NCBI GenBank assembly: GCA_965243325.1
Contig: CBDEUQ010000003.1
Location: 1,798,001-1,862,000, forward strand
DNA: 64,000 bases
Direction: 5' to 3'
From: JANQOH01 sp965243325
GTDB lineage: Bacteria; Pseudomonadota; Alphaproteobacteria; UBA7887
Shown here one piece after another: positions 7,058 through 16,032 of this stretch. How positions within the stretch are numbered: the first letter of the stretch is position 1; the number at the start of each line of letters is the position of its first letter. The notes under the pieces are model-generated. The model saw nothing but the letters and a program-made list of their open reading frames with translations. It was not told the origin of the DNA and did no database searches. The position numbers were made by a program, and so were the translations under genes.

Positions 7058-9358
7058 TCAGGCGCCGGCCACGTCCTCCGGGCGGATCGGCAGGTTGTGG
7101 ATCCGCTTTCCGGTGGCCGCGAAGATCGCGTTGGCAAGCGCCGGTGCGTAGGGCGGAACGCCCGGTTCGCCGACGCCGTTGGGCGGCCGATCGACAAAGT
7201 CCTCGACGATGTGCACCCGAACGTTGAGCGGCGCATCGCTGATGCGCGTGATCGGGTAGTCGTGGAAGTTGCTCTGGTCCACCGCACCGTCGGTCGTCGT
7301 GATCTGGCCGTGCATGGCGATGGTGTGGCCGTAGATGGCCGCGCCCTCGACCTGCTTCCTGATGCCGTCCGGATTGACGTAGCGGCCGGCATCGTAGGCC
7401 GTATCCACCTGCACGATGTGCAGCGTGCCGTCGTCCCGCACGGCGACGTGCACCGCGGTCGCCACGTAGGCGTGGAACGAGCGGTGCGCGGCGACGCCGA
7501 TGCCGTGGCCCGGAGGCAGCGCCTTGCCGTAGCCCGCCTTGGCCGCGGCGATGCGCAGCGTGTTCGTCAGGCGGTTCGGCATGATCGGCCACTTCTCGAT
7601 GGGATCGCCGTAGTTCCAGTACTCCTCCACGCCGTCGGCGGCGAGATCCATGTTGTCGGATTCGCCGATCAGGCGGGCGAGGAATTCCACCGGATCCTGC
7701 CCCGTGGCGGTGGCGATTTCGTGCGCGAAGCAGTTCATCGCGAACGAGTGCTGGATGTTGTTCACCGAACGGTACCAGCCGATGCGGATCTGCGGATCCG
7801 CGACGCCGTTCTCGATGCGGATGTTCGGCACGTCGTTGTACGGCGTGTCGACGAGGCCGAGCCCGTACTCGATGCCGAAGCCGGTCTTCTGGTCCGGCAC
7901 CCAGAGCGCCAGGATCGACGGCCACGAGCCGGAATGCTTCCACGCGGTGACCTTGCCGTCGCCATCGACGGCGGCCTTGAGCACGTGCGCGCTCGCCGTG
8001 TGGTAGTAGCCGATGCGGATGTCGTCCTCGCGCGTCCACTGCATGCGCACCGGCGCGCCGATCATCTTCGACAGGATCGCCGCCTCGCACACGAAGTCGG
8101 ACTGCGACTTGCGTCCGAAACCGCCGCCGAGCAGCGTCACGTTGCACTCGACCTCGGAGACGTCGAGCTCAATCGCCTCGGCAACGTACTTGCGCGTGTC
8201 GTTCGGCGACTGCACCGAGCCCCAGACCTGGACCGGGCGCGCGTTGGCGTCGACCAGCGCGCACATCGGCTCCATCGTCGTGTGGATGAAGTACGGCACG
8301 AAGTACTCGGACTCGAAGGTCTGTGCCGCCTCGGCGAACGCCGCCTCGACATCGCCGCGGTTGCGCACGACCACGCCGCCGTTGTCGTCCGTGGCCCCGA
8401 CGCGCGCCGATTCGCGGAGCTTCTCGTTGTAGGTGTCCGACGAATGGTCGGTGTTGGGGCCCATGTCCCATTCGATCTCGAGAAGCCTGCGGCCCTCGAG
8501 CACCGACCAGGTGTTGGTGCCGATCACCGCCACGCCGCCGAGGGCGCGGAACTCTGCCGGCGTGTCCATCGGCAGCGCCGGGATCTCGACCACCTGCTCG
8601 ACGCCCTGCACGGCGAGCGCCGCCGTCGCATCGAACGACTTCACGCGGCCGCGGTACACCGGGCAACGCGCGACCACGGCGATCTTCATGCCGGGGATCG
8701 ACACGTCGGCGCCGTAGATGCCGCCGCCGGTGCTCATGTCGAAGTTATCGACGACCGGCATGTCCTTGCCGATGTAGCGCCACTGCGACGGGTCCTTGAG
8801 CGGCACCGATTCCGCCGTCTCCAGGCCGGCGGCCGCCTCGACGACCTCGCCGAAGTCGAAGGAATCGCCCGACCCCGTGTGGTAGAGGCGATGGTCGCGC
8901 GCATAGACTTCGCTCGCATCGACGCCCCACATCTGCGCCGCCGCGCGCTCGAGCACGTCGCGCGCCTGAGCGCCGAGCTCGCGCATCACGTCGATGTGAT
9001 GGCGCGTGCTGCGCGAACCGTCGGTGTTCTGGCCGTCCTGGCCCGCCGGATCGTACTTCTCGGCGTCGCCCGGCGCCTGCCAGATCTTCACCCGGTTCCA
9101 GTCCGCCTCCAGTTCGTCGGCGAGCATCATCGGGACGCCCGTGCGCACGCCCTGGCCCATCTCGCTGCGGCTGCAGGTGATGGTCACCGTGCCGTCGGCG
9201 TCGATGGCGCAGAACAGGTTGGGCCGAGCGACCGACGCCGCCCTGGCCGTGCCGGCCAACAGGCCGTTCGGCAGCAGATGGGCGCCGAGCACGAGCCCCG
9301 CCGTGGCGCCGGCGCCCTTGAGGACGTCGCGCCTGCTGAGGTTTTGAATCACTGACAT
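7058..9358 (-). CDS. Exported molybdopterin-binding oxidoreductase large subunit (IorB-like)
   Basis: A 766-residue member of the xanthine oxidase family, closest in layout to isoquinoline 1-oxidoreductase beta subunits and periplasmic aldehyde dehydrogenases. The N-terminus is a twin-arginine signal (SRRDVLKGAGATAGLVLGAHLLP), so the folded enzyme with its molybdenum cofactor is exported. Inside are SEMGQGVRTGVPMMLADEL, the GGGFGRKS loop and, near the C-terminus, GVGEPGVPPYAPALANAI with the catalytic Glu. ATG at 9358 places the Tat motif at residues 8-14. The small [2Fe-2S] subunit gene lies 2 bases upstream. The substrate is unknown, and no cytochrome partner is adjacent. Confidence 0.87.
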   Translation of the reverse strand: MSVIQNLSRRDVLKGAGATAGLVLGAHLLPNGLLAGTARAASVARPNLFCAIDADGTVTITCSRSEMGQGVRTGVPMMLADELEADWNRVKIWQAPGDAEKYDPAGQDGQNTDGSRSTRHHIDVMRELGAQARDVLERAAAQMWGVDASEVYARDHRLYHTGSGDSFDFGEVVEAAAGLETAESVPLKDPSQWRYIGKDMPVVDNFDMSTGGGIYGADVSIPGMKIAVVARCPVYRGRVKSFDATAALAVQGVEQVVEIPALPMDTPAEFRALGGVAVIGTNTWSVLEGRRLLEIEWDMGPNTDHSSDTYNEKLRESARVGATDDNGGVVVRNRGDVEAAFAEAAQTFESEYFVPYFIHTTMEPMCALVDANARPVQVWGSVQSPNDTRKYVAEAIELDVSEVECNVTLLGGGFGRKSQSDFVCEAAILSKMIGAPVRMQWTREDDIRIGYYHTASAHVLKAAVDGDGKVTAWKHSGSWPSILALWVPDQKTGFGIEYGLGLVDTPYNDVPNIRIENGVADPQIRIGWYRSVNNIQHSFAMNCFAHEIATATGQDPVEFLARLIGESDNMDLAADGVEEYWNYGDPIEKWPIMPNRLTNTLRIAAAKAGYGKALPPGHGIGVAAHRSFHAYVATAVHVAVRDDGTLHIVQVDTAYDAGRYVNPDGIRKQVEGAAIYGHTIAMHGQITTTDGAVDQSNFHDYPITRISDAPLNVRVHIVEDFVDRPPNGVGEPGVPPYAPALANAIFAATGKRIHNLPIRPEDVAGA

Positions 9359-9360
9359 GG

Positions 9361-9813
9361 CTACACCTCCGCCGCCGCGGTGCGAATCGCCGCCGCGATG
9401 CGCTGGTAGGTGCCGCATCTACAGAGGTTGCCGTCCATCGCGTCGAGAATGTCCTGATCCGTCGGATCGGGATTCTCCGCCAGGAACGCCGCTGCGTTCA
9501 TGATCTGGCCGGATTGACAGTACCCGCATTGCGGCACGTTGTGCGCGCGCCACGCGCGTTGCACCGGATGGTTGCCGTTGAGATCGAGGCCCTCGATGGT
9601 CGTGACCTCGCCGCCTGCCGCGTCCGCGACCGGCGTGATGCACCCCCGCACCGCGGTGCCGTCCACGTGGACCGTGCACGATCCACACAGACCGGCCCCG
9701 CAGCCGAATTTGCTCCCGGTCAGTCCGAGTTCGTCCCGGACGTACCAGAGCAGGGGCATGTCCGGATCGCCGTTGAATTGGCGCCGAACCCCGTTAACGC
9801 TGAGTTCGATCAT
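9361..9813 (-). CDS. [2Fe-2S] small subunit of molybdenum oxidoreductase (IorA-like)
   Basis: A 150-residue two-cluster ferredoxin-type subunit. The plant-type cluster uses Cys38, Cys43, Cys46 and Cys58 (GCGAGLCGSC...GC). The second cluster uses Cys96, Cys99, Cys131 and Cys133 (QCGYCQSGQIM...NLCRCGTY). It passes electrons from the molybdenum site of the large subunit to an outside acceptor. ATG at 9813 has a strong AAGGAG ribosome-binding site 7-8 bases upstream. The protein has no signal peptide, so it is presumably carried through the Tat pathway together with the large subunit. Confidence 0.9.
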   Translation of the reverse strand: MIELSVNGVRRQFNGDPDMPLLWYVRDELGLTGSKFGCGAGLCGSCTVHVDGTAVRGCITPVADAAGGEVTTIEGLDLNGNHPVQRAWRAHNVPQCGYCQSGQIMNAAAFLAENPDPTDQDILDAMDGNLCRCGTYQRIAAAIRTAAAEV

Positions 9814-10049
9814 ACGTTTCGCTCCTTGAGGTTGTGTCGCAACCGCGGTTCCTCCCCTAAGGGTCGCCGTCGGGACCGACGCTGTCGCGCCGGCCGATCC
9901 GCCGCCGGTAGCATGGCATCGCGCGTCACCATAGCGGAAACGCCCGCTCCGGCAAGGGACACGGCGCAATCGGCAGTTAGACACGGGATGTCGGCGGATT
10001 CAATCGGCAATTCGACCGCGGGCCGCACATTCGCCGCGTGCGGCGGCGG

Positions 10050-11138
10050 TCAGGCGAGAAACGCGCCGAGCGTCTCGATCACGAGGCGGTTTTCGTCGGC
10101 GAGGCCGATCGAGAAGCGCAGGCACCGGGGCAGGCCGTAGCTCGCCAGCGAACGCGGAATGATGCCGCGCGCGAGCAGGAACGCATACGCCGCCGCGGCG
10201 TCGCGGCCTTCCGCCTCGGGGAACTCCGGCAGCACGAAATTCGCCGCGCTCGCATGCACTTTGAGGCCGAGCCCGGCCATCTCGCGCTCGAGCCACGGAC
10301 GCCACCGTTCGTTGTGCGCCACCGCGCGCACGATGTGCGCCGTGTCCTCGAGCGCCGCGATGCCCGCCGCCTGCGCCGGGTGATTGACGTTGAACGGCAT
10401 GCGGATGCGGTTCAGGACGTCTGCCACCGCGGGCGGCGCGTAGAGCCAGCCGAGCCTGAGCGCCGACAGGCCGTAGATTTTCGAGAACGACCGCGTCATG
10501 ACCACGTTGTCGTGGGCGTCGACGAGCGTCGCGCCGTCCGCGTAGTCGTCCTGCCGCATGTACTCGGCGTAGGCGGCGTCGATCACCAGCAGGCAGCTCT
10601 CCGGCAGGCCGGCGCGCAGGCGGGCGAGCGCCGCCGCGGGCAGGTAGGTGCCCGTCGGGTTGTTGGGATTGGCGAGATAGCAGATGCGGGTATTCGGTCC
10701 GGCGCGCGCGACCATCGCCTCGACGTCCGCGCGGAGCGCCGTCTCCGGCACGGCGACGGGAGTCGCGCCGGCGGTCTGCGCCACGATCCGGTAGATCGCG
10801 AACGCGTGCTCGCTGAACATCACCTCGTCGCCCGGTCCGCTGTAGGCGGTCGCCAGCAGGTTCAGCAGGTCGTCGGAGCCGTTGCCGCAGACGATGCGCG
10901 CCGGATCGAGTCCGTGGTGCGCGCCGATGGCCTCGCGCAGTGCCCCGGCGCCGCCGTCGGGATAGCGGAACAGCCGGTCGGCGCCGCGGCGGTAGGCCTC
11001 GACGGCGCGCGGGCTGGTGCCGAGCGGCGTTTCGTTCGACGCCAGGCGCACGACGCGCGTCCCGCCGTCCGCCTTGTCCCGCCCGGGAACGTACGCCGCG
11101 ATGTCGAGAATGCCGGGCTGAACCTCGAGTGCGCTCAT
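10050..11138 (-). CDS. hisC: Histidinol-phosphate/aromatic aminotransferase
   Basis: A 362-residue PLP aminotransferase (fold type I). Seen: RLASNETPLGTSPRAVEA, ICYLANPNNPTGTY (PLP pocket Asn), VIDAAYAEY, and the Schiff-base lysine in TRSFSKIYGLSALRLGW. This pattern is HisC. It converts histidinol phosphate and 2-oxoglutarate to imidazole acetol phosphate, but HisC paralogues also transaminate aromatic amino acids. The ATG at 11138 is the first sensible start; the frame continues upstream into the neighbour. It lies 16 bases downstream of the dehydroquinase-like gene, which makes an aromatic role possible. Confidence 0.85.
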   Translation of the reverse strand: MSALEVQPGILDIAAYVPGRDKADGGTRVVRLASNETPLGTSPRAVEAYRRGADRLFRYPDGGAGALREAIGAHHGLDPARIVCGNGSDDLLNLLATAYSGPGDEVMFSEHAFAIYRIVAQTAGATPVAVPETALRADVEAMVARAGPNTRICYLANPNNPTGTYLPAAALARLRAGLPESCLLVIDAAYAEYMRQDDYADGATLVDAHDNVVMTRSFSKIYGLSALRLGWLYAPPAVADVLNRIRMPFNVNHPAQAAGIAALEDTAHIVRAVAHNERWRPWLEREMAGLGLKVHASAANFVLPEFPEAEGRDAAAAYAFLLARGIIPRSLASYGLPRCLRFSIGLADENRLVIETLGAFLA

Positions 11139-11154
11139 CTCCGCCGCCGCGGCC

Positions 11155-11601
11155 CTACGGCGTCCGCGCCCGCTCGAGGTGCGCCGCCATCGCGTCGAGC
11201 GCAAGCCGGTAGCCGTCGAGGCCGAAACCGGCGATCACGCCCGTGGCCGCCTCGGCGAGCACCGAGCGTATGCCGCGCTTCTCGACGTTGGTGACGTGCA
11301 CTTCGACGTAGGGCAGCCCGGTGCAGCCGACGATGGCGTCGCGCAGGGCGTAGCCCGTGCGGCTGAAGCCCGCGGGATTCATGACGAGGCCGTCGAGCCC
11401 GGCGTCGACGGCCTCGTAGAGGCGGCCGATCGCCTCGCCTTCGACGTGGGTGTAGAAGATGTCGAGCGAAAGGCCGAGGCGCTTTGCGTGCGCTTCGACG
11501 CGGGCGTCGAGTTCGGCCGCCGTGTCGCGGCCGTAGAATTCCGGCTGGCGACGGCCGAGCCATGCCATGTTGGCGCCCTGCATCAGCAGCACGCGGGCCA
11601 T
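11155..11601 (-). CDS. Divergent type II 3-dehydroquinase-like protein
   Basis: A 148-residue protein with the AroQ fold signatures: MQGANMAWLGRRQPEFYG (normally NGPNLNxLGxRxPxxYG), VMNPAGFSRTGYALRDAI, and YVEVHVTNVEKRG. Aligned to the standard numbering it keeps the loop Tyr (Y23), Asn75, the EVH histidine (H102) and Arg112. The usual histidine of NPAAYTHT is replaced by Arg81 (GFSRTG). It may therefore be a paralogue with a changed reaction rather than the shikimate-pathway enzyme. It sits between hisC (16 bases downstream) and a CaiB/BaiF gene (5 bases upstream), all on the minus strand. Confidence 0.75.
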   Translation of the reverse strand: MARVLLMQGANMAWLGRRQPEFYGRDTAAELDARVEAHAKRLGLSLDIFYTHVEGEAIGRLYEAVDAGLDGLVMNPAGFSRTGYALRDAIVGCTGLPYVEVHVTNVEKRGIRSVLAEAATGVIAGFGLDGYRLALDAMAAHLERARTP

Positions 11602-11606
11602 GTCCG

Positions 11607-12731
11607 TCACTCCGCCGCCAGCGGCGCGTCGAGCAGGGCGTTGGACGATCCCAGCGCCGGTGCCGAAGCCGCGCCCGGGGTGCCGCGCACGGGCGGCGCC
11701 ACCGGAACGGAGAGCGCGGGCAGGGTCCGGTCGCCGCCGTCGAGCGTGTGCGCGAACAGGCCGCGGTCGGCGAACTGCGCGTCGGCGAGCGCTTCGTCGA
11801 GGCTCCGCACGACGACCGCGCACACGTCCCTGCCGGCGAACCGTTCCTGCCAGTCGGCCGCGTTGCGCCCGGCGATGCAGGCGGCGACCCCGGCGACCGT
11901 CGCCTGCGGGTCCTTCTCGTCGTCGCGGAGCGCGTCGTCGAGACCGATGCAGGCGCAGAAGTTGTCCCAGAACTTCTGTTCCAGCGCGCCGCATGCGACG
12001 AACCGGTCGTCGCGCGTGCGGTAGATCTGGTACCGCGCCGTGGCGCCGGTCAGATACATGTCGTTCCCCGCCGGCCAGCCGCCGGTGGCGCGGCCGAGCG
12101 CCATCGGCGCCCACAGGAACGGGAACAGGTTGTCGCACATCGAAATGTCGAGCCACGCGCCCTCGCCCGTACGCCGGGCGCCCCACAGGGCGAACATGAT
12201 GTTCATGACCGCCGGATAGCTGCCGGCGCCGATGTCGGCGATCTGCGTCTGCGGGATGTTGGGCTTGCCGTCGGCGCCGCGGGTCATCGACAGAAAGCCG
12301 GTCTCGGCGCAATAGTTCAGGTCGTGTCCGGCGACGAGCGCCTTCGGCCCGGTCTGGCCGTAGCCGGTGATCGAGCAGTACACGATCCGCGGATTGATCG
12401 CGCGCACGCTCTCCCAGTCGAGGCCGAGCCGCGCCATCACGCCGGGGCGGAACTGTTCGACGAGAACGTCGGCGCTTTCGATCAGCGGACGCAGGCGGCG
12501 CGCGGCCCCCGCTTCCTTGAGGTCGATCTCGATGCTCTTCTTGCCGCGGTTGAGCATCGCGAACAGCAGGCCCTGATCGCCCGCGCGAGGGCGGCCGTCC
12601 CGCATCTCCTCGCCGCCCGGGCGCTCGATCTTGACGACCTCGGCACCGGCCTCGGCGAGGATCAGGGTGGCGAACGGTCCGGGCAGCAACGTGGTGAAGT
12701 CGAGGACGCGCACGTTGGCGAGCGGCGGCAT
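11607..12731 (-). CDS. CaiB/BaiF family CoA-transferase
   Basis: A 374-residue family III CoA-transferase. The N-terminus VLDFTTLLPGPFATLILAEAGAEVVKIERP is diagnostic, followed by NRGKKSIEIDLK, LVEQFRPGVMARLGLDW and GHDLNYCAETG, whose Asp is the catalytic carboxylate position in the family. These enzymes move CoA between acyl groups, and alpha-methylacyl-CoA racemases belong to the same family. The substrate is not visible. ATG at 12731; it reads away from the divergent crotonase gene 89 bases upstream, so the pair could share a control region and an acyl-CoA pathway. Confidence 0.88.
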   Translation of the reverse strand: MPPLANVRVLDFTTLLPGPFATLILAEAGAEVVKIERPGGEEMRDGRPRAGDQGLLFAMLNRGKKSIEIDLKEAGAARRLRPLIESADVLVEQFRPGVMARLGLDWESVRAINPRIVYCSITGYGQTGPKALVAGHDLNYCAETGFLSMTRGADGKPNIPQTQIADIGAGSYPAVMNIMFALWGARRTGEGAWLDISMCDNLFPFLWAPMALGRATGGWPAGNDMYLTGATARYQIYRTRDDRFVACGALEQKFWDNFCACIGLDDALRDDEKDPQATVAGVAACIAGRNAADWQERFAGRDVCAVVVRSLDEALADAQFADRGLFAHTLDGGDRTLPALSVPVAPPVRGTPGAASAPALGSSNALLDAPLAAE

Positions 12732-12820
12732 GGCGACCCTCCGTGGAAGCGGTGGCCCACTATAGCCGACCGTCGTCGTGTATATACCCGCGAAGGGGCG
12801 GCGCGGACAGGGAGGCGGGC

Positions 12821-13609
12821 ATGGCGTTGGACAACTACTCGGCGATCCGGTTCGCCCGTCGCGGCCGCGTGCTGTGGGCGATTCTCGACAGCGCCGGTGC
12901 GATGAACCCGGTGGATGAGGCGTTGCACGGCGAGCTGGCGCGGGTCTTCCCCGATCTCGACCGCGACCCCGAGAGCGACGTCATCGTGCTCACCGGCTCC
13001 GGGCGGGCGTTCTGCGCCGGCGGCGACATGGCGTGGTTCCAGCGTATGATCGACGATCCGGAGCGCTTCCGCGCCATCGCCCCGGACGCCAAGCGGATCG
13101 TCACCGGCCTGCTCGAGATGGAAAAGCCGGTGGTGTGCCGACTCAACGGGGCCGCCGCCGGCCTCGGCGCGAGCATCGCCCTCCTGTCGGACATCATCGT
13201 TGCCGACGAGACCGCGCCGATCGGCGATCCGCACGTCCGCATGGGGCTGGTCGCCGGCGACGGCGGCGCCGTCATCTGGCCCCAGCTCGTGGGCTATGCG
13301 CGAGCCAAGGAATTCCTGCTCACCGGCGACATGATGACGGCAAGGGAGGCGGCGGCCATGGGCCTCGTCAACCATGCCGTCCCCGCCGCCGAACTCGACG
13401 CCAAGGTCGAGGAGATCGTGGGCAAGCTCGCAAACGGCGCGACCTGGGCGATCCGCTGGACGAAGACGGCGATCAACATTCCGCTGCGCCGCCTCGCCGC
13501 GGAAATCACCGACGCGGCGATCGCCTACGAAATCCTCTCCAACCGCCACCCCGACCACCAAGAAGCGGTCAGGGCGTTCGTCGAAAAGCGCCGGCCGCGG
13601 TTCGCGTGA
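12821..13609 (+). CDS. Enoyl-CoA hydratase/isomerase (crotonase) family protein
   Basis: A 262-residue crotonase-fold protein. The oxyanion-hole segment SGRAFCAGGDMAWF and the second one AAGLGASIALLSDIIVAD are present. In the active-site helix the usual catalytic glutamates (PExxxGLxPGxGG) are replaced: here the stretch is DPHVRMGLVAGDGGAVIWPQLVG. The reaction therefore need not be simple hydration; isomerase, hydrolase or decarboxylase chemistry is possible. ATG at 12821 has a GGAG-like site just upstream. It is convergent with the ParA gene, 40 bases apart. Confidence 0.85.
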   Translation: MALDNYSAIRFARRGRVLWAILDSAGAMNPVDEALHGELARVFPDLDRDPESDVIVLTGSGRAFCAGGDMAWFQRMIDDPERFRAIAPDAKRIVTGLLEMEKPVVCRLNGAAAGLGASIALLSDIIVADETAPIGDPHVRMGLVAGDGGAVIWPQLVGYARAKEFLLTGDMMTAREAAAMGLVNHAVPAAELDAKVEEIVGKLANGATWAIRWTKTAINIPLRRLAAEITDAAIAYEILSNRHPDHQEAVRAFVEKRRPRFA

Positions 13610-13649
13610 CGCGGGTCCAGAAAGGCGTCGATCGGCGTCTTGCTGCGGT

Positions 13650-14645
13650 TCACGTCGAAGGGCGAATCCTGTTCCGGATCGTATTGGCCAGTTCCTCGAA
13701 ATCGCGGTAGGCGCTGGAAACGGCCGCGGCATGGCCGCCGATGGCCCCGTCCGCGCTGGTGAGGGCGAAGACGGGCTTCCGCGCCTCCTGTGCCATCGGA
13801 ACCAGGCTCCGATAGTGCCGGACGGTGGCAAGGCAGTGCTCGTCGCTGTCCGGCGTGTCCGGAAATGGGGCGTCGTGTTTCAGCAGGTACCTGTGGTAGG
13901 CCTCGGGCATCCTGTTGACCCATTTGTCATGGGCCTGGACCGGTCGCCCCAGACGCACGCTGTGTTGTTGGACAATGTACCCTGTCGGTTTCATGGTTCC
14001 CCCAGGCAGGTGAAAGTCGGGAGTATCCCAGTTGTTCCTGCGTTTCGACCATTCGGCCGTCCACCGTGCCAGCGTCGGACCCAGGTTCCTCAGCCCCTGA
14101 AGCGAAAACAAGTCGGCTCCCAGCGGGGCGATGACGTGATCGGTCGCTATCAGCGCCGAACGGTTCAGGGCTCCCAGGCTGGGACCGACATCGACGAGAA
14201 CGATCGTCGCGTCGATCTCCTCGACGCCGCTCTGCATGATTTGCCAGAATGCGGTGAGGATGCGGAACGGGCGGTACAGGCCGGACTTGCCCAGGGCGTT
14301 GGGCCATTCGCTCGACAGGCTGTCCTCGAAACCGGAAAGCGCCAGATCTCCGGGGATTAGTCCGAGCGTTTCGGATACCCGATGAACCAGCGGCCTCTTC
14401 AAGTCTCCTACCGCGGTCAACGGTTGAACGCACTGGTAGATGGTTCGGTTTTCCGCGTCCTCGTCCCACAGCGATTCCAGGTCGCGTTCGCTGAGGAGAG
14501 TGGCGGTCAGGTTCGCTTGCGGGTCGAGATCGCAAGCCAGCACTCTCTCGCCGATCAGGGACAGCATCGAGGCCAGGTGGTAGACGAGAGAGGTTTTTCC
14601 GACGCCGCCCTTGTTGTTGAAGAACGTCAGGACGGGCGCGGTCAT
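13650..14645 (-). CDS. ParA/Soj-type ATPase of a two-gene AlbA_2-ParA insert
   Basis: A 331-residue P-loop ATPase with the deviant Walker A motif KGGVGKT at 12-18, a Walker B region around IVLVDVGPSLGALNR, and the ParA-like VIAPLGADLFSLQGLRNL. It ends with a helical part (DEHCLATVRHYRSLVPMAQEARKPVFALT) also seen in AAA_31/ParA proteins outside partition operons. The ATG at 14645 overlaps the stop of the AlbA_2 gene (ATGA), so the two are made together. There is no ParB gene or visible parS repeats. Base composition is lower in GC than the neighbours: one line I counted, 14581-14640, has 35 G/C of 60. This suggests transfer. Confidence 0.85.
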   Translation of the reverse strand: MTAPVLTFFNNKGGVGKTSLVYHLASMLSLIGERVLACDLDPQANLTATLLSERDLESLWDEDAENRTIYQCVQPLTAVGDLKRPLVHRVSETLGLIPGDLALSGFEDSLSSEWPNALGKSGLYRPFRILTAFWQIMQSGVEEIDATIVLVDVGPSLGALNRSALIATDHVIAPLGADLFSLQGLRNLGPTLARWTAEWSKRRNNWDTPDFHLPGGTMKPTGYIVQQHSVRLGRPVQAHDKWVNRMPEAYHRYLLKHDAPFPDTPDSDEHCLATVRHYRSLVPMAQEARKPVFALTSADGAIGGHAAAVSSAYRDFEELANTIRNRIRPST

Positions 14646-15883
14646 CGGGTTGGCCCGCCTGTTTCGGGTACGGACCTGACCGTGACGAGCAGGTGCGTCG
14701 GTTCGACCGCGAACTCGGGTTCCGGATGTCCGGCCTCGCGCAGCAGGCGTCGCGCGGTCGGGATTCCGACTCCGAACCTCTGAACGAACCCCAACACCTT
14801 CATCGATTCCGCCAGGTTCGGATTGCGGTAGTCCGTCACGCCAGGGCGCGCGAAGTTCTCTCTCGTGACGGCTCCGAACGGCCCGCCGGGATTCTGGATT
14901 TCGATTCTGTCGTCGAACCAGGTAATGCGGACGGGCGCGTTTGTCGCTTCGTAGTCGCGATGCATGACCGCGTTCCGCACGAGCTGCTGCAATGCCGCGA
15001 GGGGATAGAGATCGGTCCGGTGCTCGATGTCCGAACTCACGAGATCGATCCGGCTCCGGTTGTGCGATCGCAACTGGTCGTCGACGCGGGGCAAAAGGTC
15101 GGAAACCGTCCCGTCGATCTCCCTGCCGTCCACGATCGGATCCGACAACTCGCGCCCCGCGATGCGCAGAAACTGCACATACGCGCCGGGGATGAAGTCG
15201 CGCGGGCGGATACCGAGCGTCAGCAATCCGAGAATCGTCGCACGCCCGTCGTCGACCGAGGTCGTCATCTTGGCCGTGGCCAGGCGCTCGCTGAAACTTC
15301 GGTCGTTCTCCAGCAGGAGCTTCCGGTCCAGCGCATTCGGCAAATACTCGTCTTCGAACTGACGGCGATTGAGGTCGCCCGCGCCCGTGCCCGGCACCGG
15401 ATGGATGTCGAACGGACGATCTCCGTACCGCCGCCGCTCGTTCAGAATTCGCTCGTCCTGGCCCGTGGCGATGCCCCTGCGCGGACCGTTGCGCACGTGG
15501 ATCGCACCCTTGTAGCGTACCGGGGGCGAGTCCGACGGCAGAACGGTCAGGACGGCGATTGCGTATCCTCGATGCGAGCGCCTTTCCGACAACATCAGCG
15601 GCGGAGGTAAAACGTTCCCGTCGCTTCGCATGTCGGCCAGCGTGCGCAGCATGTCGTCGGTGACGGCGATATTTGCTGGCGTTCCGTCGTCTTTCAACCC
15701 GACGACGACGATCCCGGGACTGCCCGAACCGGGAAGATCGTTGGCGAACGCGCAAATCGCTTCCCGAATTCGGTCCCGCGCGCCGCCGCCCAGTGTTTCC
15801 TTGAACTCGACCCGAGCGCTTTCGCCGCCCTCGATCAGGCGCGCCAACTCGTCGTCGTCCAGTCTCGCGGTTCCGTGGTTCAT
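14642..15883 (-). CDS. AlbA_2 (Schlafen-like) DNA-binding domain protein with C-terminal GHKL-type ATPase domain
   Basis: A 413-residue protein. Residues about 15-150 are an AlbA_2/Schlafen-type divergent AAA-like domain (ESARVEFKETLGGG; ICAFANDLPGSGSPGIVVVG; VLPSDSPPVRYKGAIHVRNG). The C-terminal third is the HATPase_c_4 type domain (LQQLVRNAVMHRDYEA; VRITWFDDRIEIQNPGG; NPNLAESMKVLGFVQRFGVG). Such proteins are annotated as putative transcriptional regulators or ATP-dependent helicase-like; several families with AlbA_2 domains occur in defence islands. ATG at 15883 has an AAGGGA site upstream. It is the first gene of the pair, translationally coupled to the ParA gene. Confidence 0.85.
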   Translation of the reverse strand: MNHGTARLDDDELARLIEGGESARVEFKETLGGGARDRIREAICAFANDLPGSGSPGIVVVGLKDDGTPANIAVTDDMLRTLADMRSDGNVLPPPLMLSERRSHRGYAIAVLTVLPSDSPPVRYKGAIHVRNGPRRGIATGQDERILNERRRYGDRPFDIHPVPGTGAGDLNRRQFEDEYLPNALDRKLLLENDRSFSERLATAKMTTSVDDGRATILGLLTLGIRPRDFIPGAYVQFLRIAGRELSDPIVDGREIDGTVSDLLPRVDDQLRSHNRSRIDLVSSDIEHRTDLYPLAALQQLVRNAVMHRDYEATNAPVRITWFDDRIEIQNPGGPFGAVTRENFARPGVTDYRNPNLAESMKVLGFVQRFGVGIPTARRLLREAGHPEPEFAVEPTHLLVTVRSVPETGGPTR

Positions 15884-16032
15884 GGTCCCTTCTCGACACT
15901 TTCCCCTATCGCCGCTGTCGGAACCGCCCATGAAACCGTAGCCGAGGATACACCGCGCCCTGTCGACCAGCGAGCCTTCGAACGCAGGAAGCGGAGCGCC
16001 GATTCCGGGCCGGTGCGAACGCGGCACCGCCT

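Noticed and set aside
13650..14645. Chromosome or plasmid partition operon (parA)
   Set aside because: No parB, no centromere repeats, and the coupled gene is an AlbA_2/GHKL protein.
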